In this document: positions 49,318-57,318 of the stretch, piece after piece
How the letters are laid out: each line of letters opens with the position of its first letter
Numbering within the stretch: the stretch's first letter is position 1
NCBI RefSeq assembly: GCF_003072065.1
Contig: NZ_QCYG01000001.1
Coordinates: 248,001-312,000, forward strand
Length of the DNA: 64,000 nucleotides
Direction: 5' to 3'
Source of the DNA: Thalassorhabdomicrobium marinisediminis
GTDB taxonomy: Bacteria > Pseudomonadota > Alphaproteobacteria > Rhodobacterales > Rhodobacteraceae
The notes under the pieces: generated by a model
What the model was told of the DNA's origin: nothing
Database searches by the model: none
What the model saw: the letters and a program-made list of their open reading frames with translations, nothing else
Translations under genes and position numbers: made by a program

Positions 49318-51369
49318 ATGACAAGCAGATTCAACCCCCTCAAACTGAGGTCCACCACCGCCCTTGCGGTGACATTTTCGCTTGCCGCGTCCGCCGGTTG
49401 GGCGCAGCAGATCATGCCGTCCTGCACGCTTGACGCCCCCATGGTGCCCTGCGTGGCCGATGACGACGTGATCGAAACCGAAGCCCAATTCCGCGAGGCC
49501 CAAGACAGCGGCGAGATCGCGCAAGCGGCTCAGGGAGAGGGGACGTTCTACCTCGTCGAAGACCGTCTGCTGGGCGGCACCAAGGTCGAGATGATCGACG
49601 GTGCGGTTGCGGCGGACCTCTCGCCCGAGCTGAAGGCGCAATATGACGCGGCTGTGGCGGCACAGGCCGACCCGGAAGCGCCCGTCGCCGGTGAACTGCT
49701 CGACATTGATGAGATCGAGCCGATGGCCGACGAGGAAACGCCGGAGGCGGCACCCGCCGAAGGTGAGGAAGCCGACGTTCTGGACGGCGGGGCCGAGGTG
49801 ACTGGTGAGGTTGACGCGACGGTTGATCCCGAAGCCAATGTCGAAGGCGAGGTGTCCGTCGATCCCGAACCACAGGTCGAAGCCGGTCAGGATCCGAACG
49901 CAACCCCCGAACCGGAGGTTGAGGCCCAGCAGGACCCCACCGTACTGCCCGAAGTCGACGCGCAGCAGGACCCGAACGCAGCCCCCGAAGCCGGTGACGT
50001 GACGACCGAAGAGGTCACACCCGAAGCCGAGGTTGAAGACGCCCAAACGTCAGCCGAGACAGAGGGAGACGTCGAAGGCGAGACCCAGACCGAAGGCTCC
50101 GTCGATGGCGCTGTGGAGGCTGACCCGACCGAGGATCAAGGCCTGTTCGACGCTATTGAACAGGAACTGGCCAATCAGGAAAACGCCGATGACGCAGCGT
50201 CAGTGGATGGCACCGTTGAGGGGGAAGCCGGCACCGAAGGCGACCCGACCCTTGACGGCGAAGTGACGGGCGAGACCGAAGAAGTGCCGGAAGAAGTCGC
50301 TCCGACGCCTGAAGAAACCGTTGAGGAAGCCCCCGCCGCCGCAGCCGCCAATGCCGAAACCGAAGGCAGCGCCGATGCGGAAGTGACCACCGAAGAGGTG
50401 ACCGACGAGGACGTGCGCTCGGCCGATGAGGATTTCGACACCGCCGTGAATGACGATGTCTCGGCGCAAGCGGACGATGACGACGACGGCCTGTCAAGCT
50501 TCGAGCGGGCCCTGCTTTTGGGCCTTGGCGCGGTTGCGATCGGCTCGATCCTGGACAACGGGGACGAGGTCGTTTCGAACTCCGGCGACCGGATCGTGGT
50601 TGAGACCGAGTCCGGTGAGTTGCGCGTGCTCAAGAACGATGACGTGCTGCTGCGCCAGCCCGGCTCACAGGTTCAGACCGAGCAGTTCAGTGATGGCTCG
50701 ACCCGCACCACCGTCACCCGTGACGATGGCACCAAGGTCGTGACGATCCGCGCCAACGACGGCCGCGTGTTGCGCCGTGCGCTGGTTCAGGCGGACGGCA
50801 CCCAAGTCGAGCTGTTCGACGACACGCAAGCCGAGCAAGAGGTCGACGTGACCACCTTGCCCAAACAGACCGCTCCTGCGGCCAGCGTGACCAACATCGC
50901 GACCGAGGAAGAGCTGCGTCAGGCGCTTGCGGCGAACATCGACACGCAGATTGACCGCACCTTCTCGCTCCGTCAGGTGCGTAACATCAAGGAAGTGCGC
51001 GAACTGGCTCCGGTGATCGAACTTGACAGCATCACCTTCGAGACGGCGTCTGCCGCGATCAAGCCCGATCAGGCCCGCGAGCTGGCACTGCTTGGCACCG
51101 CGATCCGCGACTACATCGACCGCCGCCCCGAAGCGGTGTTCCTTGTGGAAGGCCACACCGACGCAGTGGGCGACGCGAGCTACAACCTCGCCCTGTCGGA
51201 CCGGCGCGCGGAAACCGTGGCACTGGCGCTGACCGAGTACTTTGACGTGCCACCGGCGAACCTGATCACGCAAGGCTATGGCGAAGCCCACCTCAAGGTG
51301 CGCACCCTGCAAGCCGAACAGGCGAACCGCCGCGCCGTTGTGCGCAACATCACCGAGTTGCTGCGGTAA
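49318..51369 (+). CDS. OmpA-family outer-membrane/peptidoglycan-binding protein with acidic repeats
   Basis: A 683-residue exported protein. Signal peptide: basic N-region, then STTALAVTFSLAASAGWAQQ with cleavage probably after AGWA (about residue 28). A long acidic region (about 120-400) contains imperfect repeats of the type EAQQDPTVLPEVDAQQDPN. A glycine-zipper-like hydrophobic segment (FERALLLGLGAVAIGSIL, about 396-413) follows. The C-terminal OmpA domain has FLVEGHTDAVGDASYNLALS and NLITQGYGEAHLKV. The start at 49318 follows AGGAAAGGA. It has an exact EcfG promoter and a strong terminator. Confidence 0.88.
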   Translation: MTSRFNPLKLRSTTALAVTFSLAASAGWAQQIMPSCTLDAPMVPCVADDDVIETEAQFREAQDSGEIAQAAQGEGTFYLVEDRLLGGTKVEMIDGAVAADLSPELKAQYDAAVAAQADPEAPVAGELLDIDEIEPMADEETPEAAPAEGEEADVLDGGAEVTGEVDATVDPEANVEGEVSVDPEPQVEAGQDPNATPEPEVEAQQDPTVLPEVDAQQDPNAAPEAGDVTTEEVTPEAEVEDAQTSAETEGDVEGETQTEGSVDGAVEADPTEDQGLFDAIEQELANQENADDAASVDGTVEGEAGTEGDPTLDGEVTGETEEVPEEVAPTPEETVEEAPAAAAANAETEGSADAEVTTEEVTDEDVRSADEDFDTAVNDDVSAQADDDDDGLSSFERALLLGLGAVAIGSILDNGDEVVSNSGDRIVVETESGELRVLKNDDVLLRQPGSQVQTEQFSDGSTRTTVTRDDGTKVVTIRANDGRVLRRALVQADGTQVELFDDTQAEQEVDVTTLPKQTAPAASVTNIATEEELRQALAANIDTQIDRTFSLRQVRNIKEVRELAPVIELDSITFETASAAIKPDQARELALLGTAIRDYIDRRPEAVFLVEGHTDAVGDASYNLALSDRRAETVALALTEYFDVPPANLITQGYGEAHLKVRTLQAEQANRRAVVRNITELLR

Positions 51370-51392
51370 CCCGCCACACCACTAAAACGACC

Positions 51393-51425
51393 AAGCGCCC
51401 GCTTTCCCCAAGCGGGCGCTTTTTC
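51393..51425 (+). terminator. Intrinsic terminator after the OmpA-family gene
   Basis: A perfect 12-bp stem, AAGCGCCCGCTT and AAGCGGGCGCTT, with a 5-nt loop and a T-tract (TTTTTCG), 24 nt after the stop. Confidence 0.93.
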
Positions 51426-51517
51426 GTGCCGCGGTTTAACAAAAACACCAAAGCGGCCACAAAAAAGCGCCGACCCTTTCGGAATCGGCGCTCTTGCAAA
51501 ATCTCGTTGACCGGATG

Positions 51518-52069
51518 TCAGCCTTTTTGCGGCAGTGGCCCGATCATCATCACCATCTGGCGGCCTTCCATCTTGGGGAAGTTCTCGACCTTGCCAAGCT
51601 CCTTGGTGTCCTCGGCCACCCGTTCCAGCAGCTCACGCCCAAGGTTCTGGTGCGCCATCTCACGCCCGCGGAATCGCAGCGTGACCTTGACCTTGTCGCC
51701 ATGCTCAAGGAACCGGACGACGTTGCGCATCTTGACCTGATAGTCGTTCTCATCGGTGTTGGGTCGGAACTTGACCTCTTTCACGTCGATGATCTTCTGC
51801 TTCTTGCGGGCCTCGGCCTCACGCTTCTGGGTCTCGTATTTGAACTTGCCATAGTCCATGATCTTGCACACGGGCGGCGAAGCATTGGGCGAGATCTCGA
51901 CCAGGTCCAGTCCAGCGTCTTCGGCCAGCGCCATTGCACGCGCCGGCGAGACCACACCGACGTTTTCACCGTCAGCGCCGATCAGGCGGATTTCGGGGGC
52001 ACGGATGCGGTCATTGATACGGGGTCCGGTGTCGCGCGTTGGGGGCGCATTATGGGGTCTGCGGGCTAT
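51518..52069 (-). CDS. infC: Translation initiation factor IF-3, probable AUA start
   Basis: IF-3 keeps the 30S subunit free and checks start codons. Typical sequence runs from [19 protein letters not shown] (about residue 18) through [20 protein letters not shown] to [20 protein letters not shown] and [12 protein letters not shown]. The only ATG/GTG candidate (GTG 51955) would delete about 38 conserved N-terminal residues. Extending the frame gives [20 protein letters not shown], as in relatives, starting at ATA (52069-52067) with AAGGA 8 nt upstream. A rare start codon fits the known autoregulation of infC, where IF-3 rejects its own AUU start in E. coli. The length would be 183 residues. 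Confidence 0.93.
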   Translation of the reverse strand: MARRPHNAPPTRDTGPRINDRIRAPEIRLIGADGENVGVVSPARAMALAEDAGLDLVEISPNASPPVCKIMDYGKFKYETQKREAEARKKQKIIDVKEVKFRPNTDENDYQVKMRNVVRFLEHGDKVKVTLRFRGREMAHQNLGRELLERVAEDTKELGKVENFPKMEGRQMVMMIGPLPQKG

Positions 52070-52267
52070 GGGTCTTGTCCTTCGATTGTTGTGACTAGAG
52101 GCTTAGACGTAGCGGGCTCCCCCTTGCAATTCAAGGCGCAAAAGCCCGTATCCCGGGCTGTTTCGACTTATTCGACGGCCGCCTTGTGGCTTTTATTCGC
52201 TGCAACTGCATGCCATACGGCCCGACAAGGTCCATTAGGGGGCCGGAATATGTGAAGGACGAAGATC

Positions 52268-53140
52268 ATGAGAGGGACGATCGCAATTGTCGTCATCGTT
52301 TTGCTGGCCTTTTTCGGCTATCAGTGGGGCGTGAACGGCAATACTCCGGGGCAGGCATTGGGACTGTCGGAGACGCAGGCCGAGCTTGCCGCCAAGGCCG
52401 CCGCGGAAGAGGCCGCTGCAGAAGAAGCCCGGATTGAAGCCGAAGCCGCAGAGGCAGAAGCACAGGCCGAGGCCGAGGCGCTGGAAGCCGCCGCTGCCGA
52501 GGAAGAAGCCGCCGAGCTGGCCGCACAGGCGGAAGCAGAAGCTGAGGCTGCGGCAGAAGCGGCTGAGCAGGAACTGGCTGCCGCCCGTGCTGCCGCCGAG
52601 GAAGAGGCCGCTGCGGCTGAGGACGAAGCCGAAGCGCTGGCTACGGCTGCCGAAGCTGAAGCAGAGGCCGCGACCGAGGCCGCCGAAGAAGAGGCTGCCG
52701 AAGCTGCTGCTGAAGTCGAAGCGCTGGCCGCTGCGGCCGAAGAAGAAGCCGCTGCTGCCGCCGCTGCTGCCGAAGACGAAGCGGCTGCAACTGTGGATGC
52801 CGTGGAAGAGGACGCGGCCGAAGTTGAAGCCGCCGTGGATGAGGCGCAGGACAACGCCTCTGTCACCGTCGACGCCGTTGAGGACGCGGTGGATGCAATC
52901 AGCACCGAGGTGTCCGAAGGGGTCGCCGCGATCGAAGAGGCTGTTTCGGGGACTGACGACGTGAACCCCGCGCTGACCGTCGAAGGCTTCGACTTCGACG
53001 CCGCCGCCGAAGTGGTGGCCGACTCCGACCTGAGCGACCAGCAAAAGGCTGTGTTCCGCGCCGGTCTGATCGGTGCAGAGCGCAATCCGGACCTTCTGGA
53101 AGGAACGCTGGAACGTCTGCGCGACGCGCTCGATCAGTAA
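52268..53140 (+). CDS. Ala/Glu-rich single-pass membrane protein with very long helical region
   Basis: A 290-residue protein with an N-terminal membrane helix (TIAIVVIVLLAFFGYQWGV, about 4-22), then about 180 residues made almost only of Ala and Glu (about 40-220). This should form one long, charged helix or coiled coil. A folded-looking C-terminal part follows (VEGFDFDAAAEVVADSDLSD and ERNPDLLEGTLERLRDAL). GAAGGACGAAGATC precedes the ATG. It is divergent from infC and has its own terminator. I recognise no family; it resembles TolA-like spacers in layout only. Confidence 0.75.
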   Translation: MRGTIAIVVIVLLAFFGYQWGVNGNTPGQALGLSETQAELAAKAAAEEAAAEEARIEAEAAEAEAQAEAEALEAAAAEEEAAELAAQAEAEAEAAAEAAEQELAAARAAAEEEAAAAEDEAEALATAAEAEAEAATEAAEEEAAEAAAEVEALAAAAEEEAAAAAAAAEDEAAATVDAVEEDAAEVEAAVDEAQDNASVTVDAVEDAVDAISTEVSEGVAAIEEAVSGTDDVNPALTVEGFDFDAAAEVVADSDLSDQQKAVFRAGLIGAERNPDLLEGTLERLRDALDQ

Positions 53141-53162
53141 GACGGGGCCATCCCAGAATGCG

Positions 53163-53191
53163 AAAGGCCGCTCTTCCTGAGCGGCCTTTTT
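53163..53191 (+). terminator. Intrinsic terminator after the Ala/Glu-rich gene
   Basis: AAAGGCCGCTC and GAGCGGCCTTT form a perfect 11-bp stem with a 5-nt loop and a T-tract, between two converging genes. The A-tract on the left could let it work for the fpr operon as well. Confidence 0.92.
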
Positions 53192-53212
53192 GCTGTCCGG
53201 GTGTCGGCCTCT

Positions 53213-54073
53213 CTAGTCCAGAAAGGCTTTCTCGACCACGTAATGCTGCGGGTTGGAATTTGCGCCCTCGACCAGCCCATAGCCTTCCAGCATGTCCTTC
53301 AGCTCAAGATTGAACGCAAGGTTGCCGCAGATCATCGCCCGGTCGGTCTCGGGGCTCAGCGGGGGCACCTCCAGATCGGCAAAAGCCTCGCCCGAGCGCA
53401 TAAGATCGGTGATCCGCCCCATCTTCGGGCTCTCCTCGCGGGTGGTGGTCGGATAATATTTGATCTTCTTCCAGAACCCGTCGCCGATCACCTCGCCCAG
53501 CAATTCGTCGTGCTTCAGGGCCTCGATCAGGTCGCGGCCATAGGTGAGCTCGCCCACTTCACGGCAGGTGTGGGTGATGATGATCTCGTCGTAATCCACA
53601 TAGGTCTGCGGCTCCCGCAGAAGCGAGGCAAAGGGTGCAAAGCCGGTGCCGGTGGCGAAGAACCACAGCCGCTTGCCGGGCAGCAGCGCGTCATGAACCA
53701 AGGTACCAACGGGCTTGGGGCGCAGGATGATTTCATCCCCCACCTTGATGTGCTGCAACCGGCTGGTCAGCGGCCCATCGGGGACCTTGATCGAATAGAA
53801 CTCGAGCTCTTCATCCCAGGATGGCGAGGCAATGGAGTAGGCGCGCAACAAGGGCCGCTGCTTGCCCGTCTCGGGATGAGGATCGCCCATCAGGCCGATC
53901 ATCACGAACTCGCCCGACCGGAACCGCATCGACGCCGGTCGCGTGCAGCGGAAGCTGAACAGACGGTCGGTGTAATGGGTGACCTGCGTGACGGTTTGCG
54001 CGTCGGGCAGGGTCGGGCTCGCCTTGATCGGGGTCTGGGTGTCGGACTGGGTCACGGGGGTCATTTCTGTCAT
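53213..54073 (-). CDS. fpr: Ferredoxin--NADP+ reductase
   Basis: FAD enzyme that passes electrons between NADPH and ferredoxin or flavodoxin. In the 286-residue protein the FAD motif RAYSIASPSWDEELEFYSIK (about 77-96), LTSRLQHIKVGDEI and the NADP site FFATGTGFAPFASLLR (about 139-154) are clear, as is the aromatic C-terminus VEKAFLD. It is the last gene of the sulfate assimilation cluster (cysG-DUF2849-cysI-cysH-DUF934-fpr) and is well placed to supply reduced ferredoxin to the sulfite reductase. Confidence 0.94.
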   Translation of the reverse strand: MTEMTPVTQSDTQTPIKASPTLPDAQTVTQVTHYTDRLFSFRCTRPASMRFRSGEFVMIGLMGDPHPETGKQRPLLRAYSIASPSWDEELEFYSIKVPDGPLTSRLQHIKVGDEIILRPKPVGTLVHDALLPGKRLWFFATGTGFAPFASLLREPQTYVDYDEIIITHTCREVGELTYGRDLIEALKHDELLGEVIGDGFWKKIKYYPTTTREESPKMGRITDLMRSGEAFADLEVPPLSPETDRAMICGNLAFNLELKDMLEGYGLVEGANSNPQHYVVEKAFLD

Positions 54074-54151
54074 GTCATTTCGGAGCAGGTCTTGGGCCTG
54101 CGCCCCTCTGTTACGCTGTCGTTGAAAGCAGTTAAAGGGGAAGCGGGCGCC

Positions 54152-54580
54152 CTAGGCCAAAACGCCGCGCAGGCGCGCCTGATAGTTGCGCGCGGTCCAG
54201 TCCGCCCGGGCCAGCCACTGGGGTTCCGGTTGCCGGGCGGCGAGATCCTCCGAGATCTCGACTTCGTCAAAGCCCGCCCGCCGCGCCATGGCATATTGAT
54301 CGGCAATCACGTGGCCTTTGGCCCGCAACCGCCCGGCGTAGCCCATCCGCCGCAACATCGCCGCAACGGTAAAGCCGCGCCCGTCGCTGAAACTCGGGAA
54401 ATCCACCCGCACCATTTCAACCCCCGCCAGAAGCGGCGCGAGCGTTGTGGGGTCGCAATCCGAAGCCACATCCAGCGCGACGCCGGCGCAATCGTTCGCG
54501 GCCTGCTCGCCCGGGGCGACGAAGCACCAGCTCTGATCCTCTTGCGCAAATCCTGTATCGGTGACGATCACACTCATCAT
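54152..54580 (-). CDS. DUF934 family protein of the sulfate assimilation cluster
   Basis: A 142-residue protein of DUF934, a family found almost always beside cysI/cysH. Typical segments are FPSFSDGRGFTVAAMLRRMG (about 78-97) and GHVIADQYAMARRAGFDEVE. The function is not established; a role in sulfite reduction is assumed from context. I start at ATG 54580, with AAGGA 5 nt upstream; the frame opens at a GTG at 54610 that lies inside copy C of the dispersed repeat. Confidence 0.9.
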   Translation of the reverse strand: MMSVIVTDTGFAQEDQSWCFVAPGEQAANDCAGVALDVASDCDPTTLAPLLAGVEMVRVDFPSFSDGRGFTVAAMLRRMGYAGRLRAKGHVIADQYAMARRAGFDEVEISEDLAARQPEPQWLARADWTARNYQARLRGVLA

Positions 54581-54609
54581 CTCGGTCCTTTCCCTGCGGG
54601 TAGATGCCA

Positions 54610-54631
54610 CTTCATCTGACCCGATAAACTC
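54610..54631 (-). repeat. 22-bp dispersed repeat, copy C
   Basis: On the minus strand GAGTTTATCGGG then TCAGATGAAG, followed by TGG. It begins 3 nt after the cysH stop and lies in the 54-nt spacer before DUF934, within an operon whose other junctions mostly overlap. Confidence 0.8.
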
Positions 54632-54634
54632 AAT

Positions 54635-55354
54635 TCAAACAGCCCGTTGCGCGCTGCCGTCCGCGAAATGAATACCGCATTCAGTCTTACCCTGATCGCG
54701 CCAGCGTCCGGCGCGCGCGTCTTCTCCGGCGCCTACGCGACTGGTGCAGGGCATGCAGCCGATGGACGGATAGCCGCGCGCCACCAGCGGATGCCGTGGC
54801 AACCGGTGCCGCTCGATATAGGACCGCAGATCGGCGCTGTCCCAATGGGCCAGCGGGTTGACCTTGATCCGGGGCAGTTGACCCGTAGGGCGGTCCACCT
54901 CGAACAGGTCCAGCGCCGTCCGTGCGCCGCCCTGGAACCGCTTGCGGCCCGAAATCCAGGCGTCGTAGCCGCGCAGTGCCTTTTGCAGCGGTTCGATCTT
55001 GCGCAGGGCGCAGCAGGCGTCGGGGTCGTGCAGGTGCAACAGGTTCTCGTTGTCCCGCTCGAACACCACCTCGCGCGGGGCGCGCAGGGTCTGGATGTTG
55101 GTCAGCCCCAGCGCGTCGGCCACCTCGCGCTGGTAGGCGAGCGTTTCGGGAAACAACATTTCGGTGTCGATGAACAGCACCGGCATTGTCCGGTCGATCT
55201 GGGCTGCCAGATGCAGCAGCACGACCGACTCCGCGCCGAAGGAACTCACTACAGCAGTCTGCCCCAGCGTGTTCAATGCCACGTCGACGACATCCACCGC
55301 GCTGCGGTCGCGGTAGATCCGGTTCAGCGTTTGCGTGCGTCCATCAAGCGGCAT
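54635..55354 (-). CDS. cysH: Adenylylsulfate (APS)-type sulfate reductase CysH
   Basis: Thioredoxin-dependent reduction of adenylylsulfate to sulfite and AMP. The 239-residue protein has the PAPS/APS reductase fold (VVSSFGAESVVLLHLAAQ, about 36-53; VLFIDTEMLFPET). It carries both cysteine pairs of the Fe-S type, CCALRK (about 114-119) and GCMPCTSRV (about 199-207), which bind a [4Fe-4S] cluster and mark APS rather than PAPS use. The ECGIH motif near the C-terminus has the catalytic Cys. The start at 55354 overlaps cysI by 11 nt. Confidence 0.92.
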   Translation of the reverse strand: MPLDGRTQTLNRIYRDRSAVDVVDVALNTLGQTAVVSSFGAESVVLLHLAAQIDRTMPVLFIDTEMLFPETLAYQREVADALGLTNIQTLRAPREVVFERDNENLLHLHDPDACCALRKIEPLQKALRGYDAWISGRKRFQGGARTALDLFEVDRPTGQLPRIKVNPLAHWDSADLRSYIERHRLPRHPLVARGYPSIGCMPCTSRVGAGEDARAGRWRDQGKTECGIHFADGSAQRAV

Positions 55355-57020
55355 TGCGGGCCTCTTTCCTGGCGGTTTCCGGGTAGAGCACGGCCTTGAA
55401 AGGCGCGGGCCCAAGGCGTCGGTAGGCTTGCAGAAAGGTCTCTTTCTCGGTCTCGCGCAGGTCCAGATAGCCCAGCATCAGCCGTTCGATGGCGGGCACG
55501 ATCTCGGTCGCGCTGAAGCCCGGACCGGCCCGTTCGCCCACGGCGGCGGTTTCGGTGTGATCGCCGCCCAGCGTGATCTGGTAATTTTCCACGCCTGCAC
55601 GGTCGAGGCCGAGGATGCCGATATGGCCCACGTGGTGATGCCCGCAGGCGTTGATGCAGCCGGAAATCTTGATCTTCAGGTGTCCCAGATCATGTTCGAT
55701 TTTCAGCGCGTCGACGCGGGTCGCGATCTCTTGCGCGATGGGGATCGAGCGCGCGGTCGCCAGCGCGCAATAATCCATGCCGGGGCAGGCGATGATGTCC
55801 GAGGCGAGGCCGATATTGGCGGTCGCCAGATCGGCATCGCGCAGGGCAGCATAGACCTGCGGCAGGTCGTCCCGGTGCACATGGGGCAGGATGACGTTCT
55901 GCTCATGACTGATGCGCAGCTCATCATGGCTAAAACGCCGCGCGAGGTCCGCCATCACCCGCATCTGCTCGGCCGTAGCATCGCCCGGCGTGGCCCCGTG
56001 TTTCTTCAGCGAGATGCTGACGATGGCATAGCCCTCGGCTCGGTGCGGGGTAAGGTTGGTGTCGCTCCAGGACCGGAAGGCGGGGTTCGCCAGCCGCGCG
56101 GCCTCATAACCTCTGGTGTCGGCGGTCTTGAAGGCGGGCGGTGCGAACTGGGCTTCGATGCTGCGCAGAATCTGCTGATCGACGCCGCTGAATCCGGGCA
56201 GGATCTCTGCGAAGCGGGCGTCGACCCGGCGGCGGATCTCGTCGATGCCGTGCTCGTGCACGGTGATCTTGATCCGGGCCTTGAATTTGTTGTCGCGACG
56301 GCCGATCTGGTTCCAGACCGAGACGATCGCCTCAACATAAGGTAAAAGATGAGCTTCGGGCAGGAAGTCATTGATAACCTTGCCGATCATCGGGGTGGGG
56401 CCAAGCCCGCCACCAACGATCACCTCATACCCGCGCACGCCGTCCTGCTCAACGATGCGCAGCCCGATGTCGTGGGATTTGATCACCGCCCGGTCGTTGG
56501 GCGAGCCGGTGATCGCGATCTTGAACTTGCGCGGCAGGAACTGGAACTCCGGGTGATCGGTGGACCATTGGCGCAGCAGCTCGGCGACCGGGCGCGGATC
56601 GGCAATCTCGTCTGCGGCGGCGCCTGCGAAATGATCGGCGGTGACGTTGCGGATCGTGTTGCCCGAGGTCTGGATACTGTGCATTCCGACGTCGGCCAGG
56701 TCCGACAGCATGTCGGGCACGCGGCGCAGCTCGGGCCAGTTGAACTGGATGTTCTGGCGCGTGGTGAAATGGCCGTAGCCCTTGTCGTAGGTCTCGGCCA
56801 GATGGGCCAGCCGATCCATCTGCGCGGAATTGAGCGTGCCGTAGGGCACGGCCACGCGCAGCATGTAGGCGTGCAATTGCAGATACAGCCCGTTCATCAG
56901 GCGCAGCGGTTTGAATTCGTCCTCGGTGAGCGATCCGTCGATGCGGCGCTCCACCTGCGCGCGGAGCTGGGCGACCCGTTCGCGCACGAACGCCTCGTCA
57001 AAGTCGGTGTATTTATACAT
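55344..57020 (-). CDS. cysI: Sulfite reductase hemoprotein (CysI-type nitrite/sulfite reductase)
   Basis: Siroheme/[4Fe-4S] enzyme for the six-electron reduction of sulfite to sulfide. The 558-residue protein has duplicated ferrodoxin-like domains (MRVAVPYGTLNSAQMDRLAH; YDKGYGHFTTRQNIQFNWPE). The cluster-binding cysteines lie in ACPGMDYCALATARS and KISGCINACGHHHVG, the usual Cys-x5-Cys and Cys-x3-Cys. I start at ATG 57020 because the longer frame lies inside the DUF2849 gene; the two overlap by 8 nt. It probably takes electrons from ferredoxin, as no CysJ is present. Confidence 0.93.
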   Translation of the reverse strand: MYKYTDFDEAFVRERVAQLRAQVERRIDGSLTEDEFKPLRLMNGLYLQLHAYMLRVAVPYGTLNSAQMDRLAHLAETYDKGYGHFTTRQNIQFNWPELRRVPDMLSDLADVGMHSIQTSGNTIRNVTADHFAGAAADEIADPRPVAELLRQWSTDHPEFQFLPRKFKIAITGSPNDRAVIKSHDIGLRIVEQDGVRGYEVIVGGGLGPTPMIGKVINDFLPEAHLLPYVEAIVSVWNQIGRRDNKFKARIKITVHEHGIDEIRRRVDARFAEILPGFSGVDQQILRSIEAQFAPPAFKTADTRGYEAARLANPAFRSWSDTNLTPHRAEGYAIVSISLKKHGATPGDATAEQMRVMADLARRFSHDELRISHEQNVILPHVHRDDLPQVYAALRDADLATANIGLASDIIACPGMDYCALATARSIPIAQEIATRVDALKIEHDLGHLKIKISGCINACGHHHVGHIGILGLDRAGVENYQITLGGDHTETAAVGERAGPGFSATEIVPAIERLMLGYLDLRETEKETFLQAYRRLGPAPFKAVLYPETARKEARNAA

Positions 57021-57318
57021 GGTCGCGCTCCTGCTTGCCGTGGGCGTAGTTCGAGGGGCCGCGGGTGCGGAAGCTCTCTCGGAAGTGGGTGGGGGCGGGA
57101 CCCGCCGCATCGGGTCGCGCGTCGGCCAGATAGGCGCCAACGACCAGATGAGCCTGTGTCTCGGCGTCCAGAAGGCGTAGCTCGGCCGTGCCCGCGTCGG
57201 TGATCAGCTCTGCGTCGTCCATGCGCGGCGACCAATGGCCGTTCGCGGTGAGCCAGACGGCGTCGCCCTCCAGCAGACGGTTCGCGGTGACAACTTTGGG
57301 GGTGAAGGTGCGGGGCAT
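57013..57318 (-). CDS. DUF2849 family protein
   Basis: A 101-residue protein starting MPRTFTPKVVTANRLLEGDA and containing AVWLTANGHWSP and AELRLLDAETQAHLVVGAYL. DUF2849 proteins are almost always found between cysG and cysI in alphaproteobacteria. The function is unknown. It is coupled to both neighbours (TGATG with cysG and an 8-nt overlap with cysI). Confidence 0.9.
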   Translation of the reverse strand: MPRTFTPKVVTANRLLEGDAVWLTANGHWSPRMDDAELITDAGTAELRLLDAETQAHLVVGAYLADARPDAAGPAPTHFRESFRTRGPSNYAHGKQERDHV

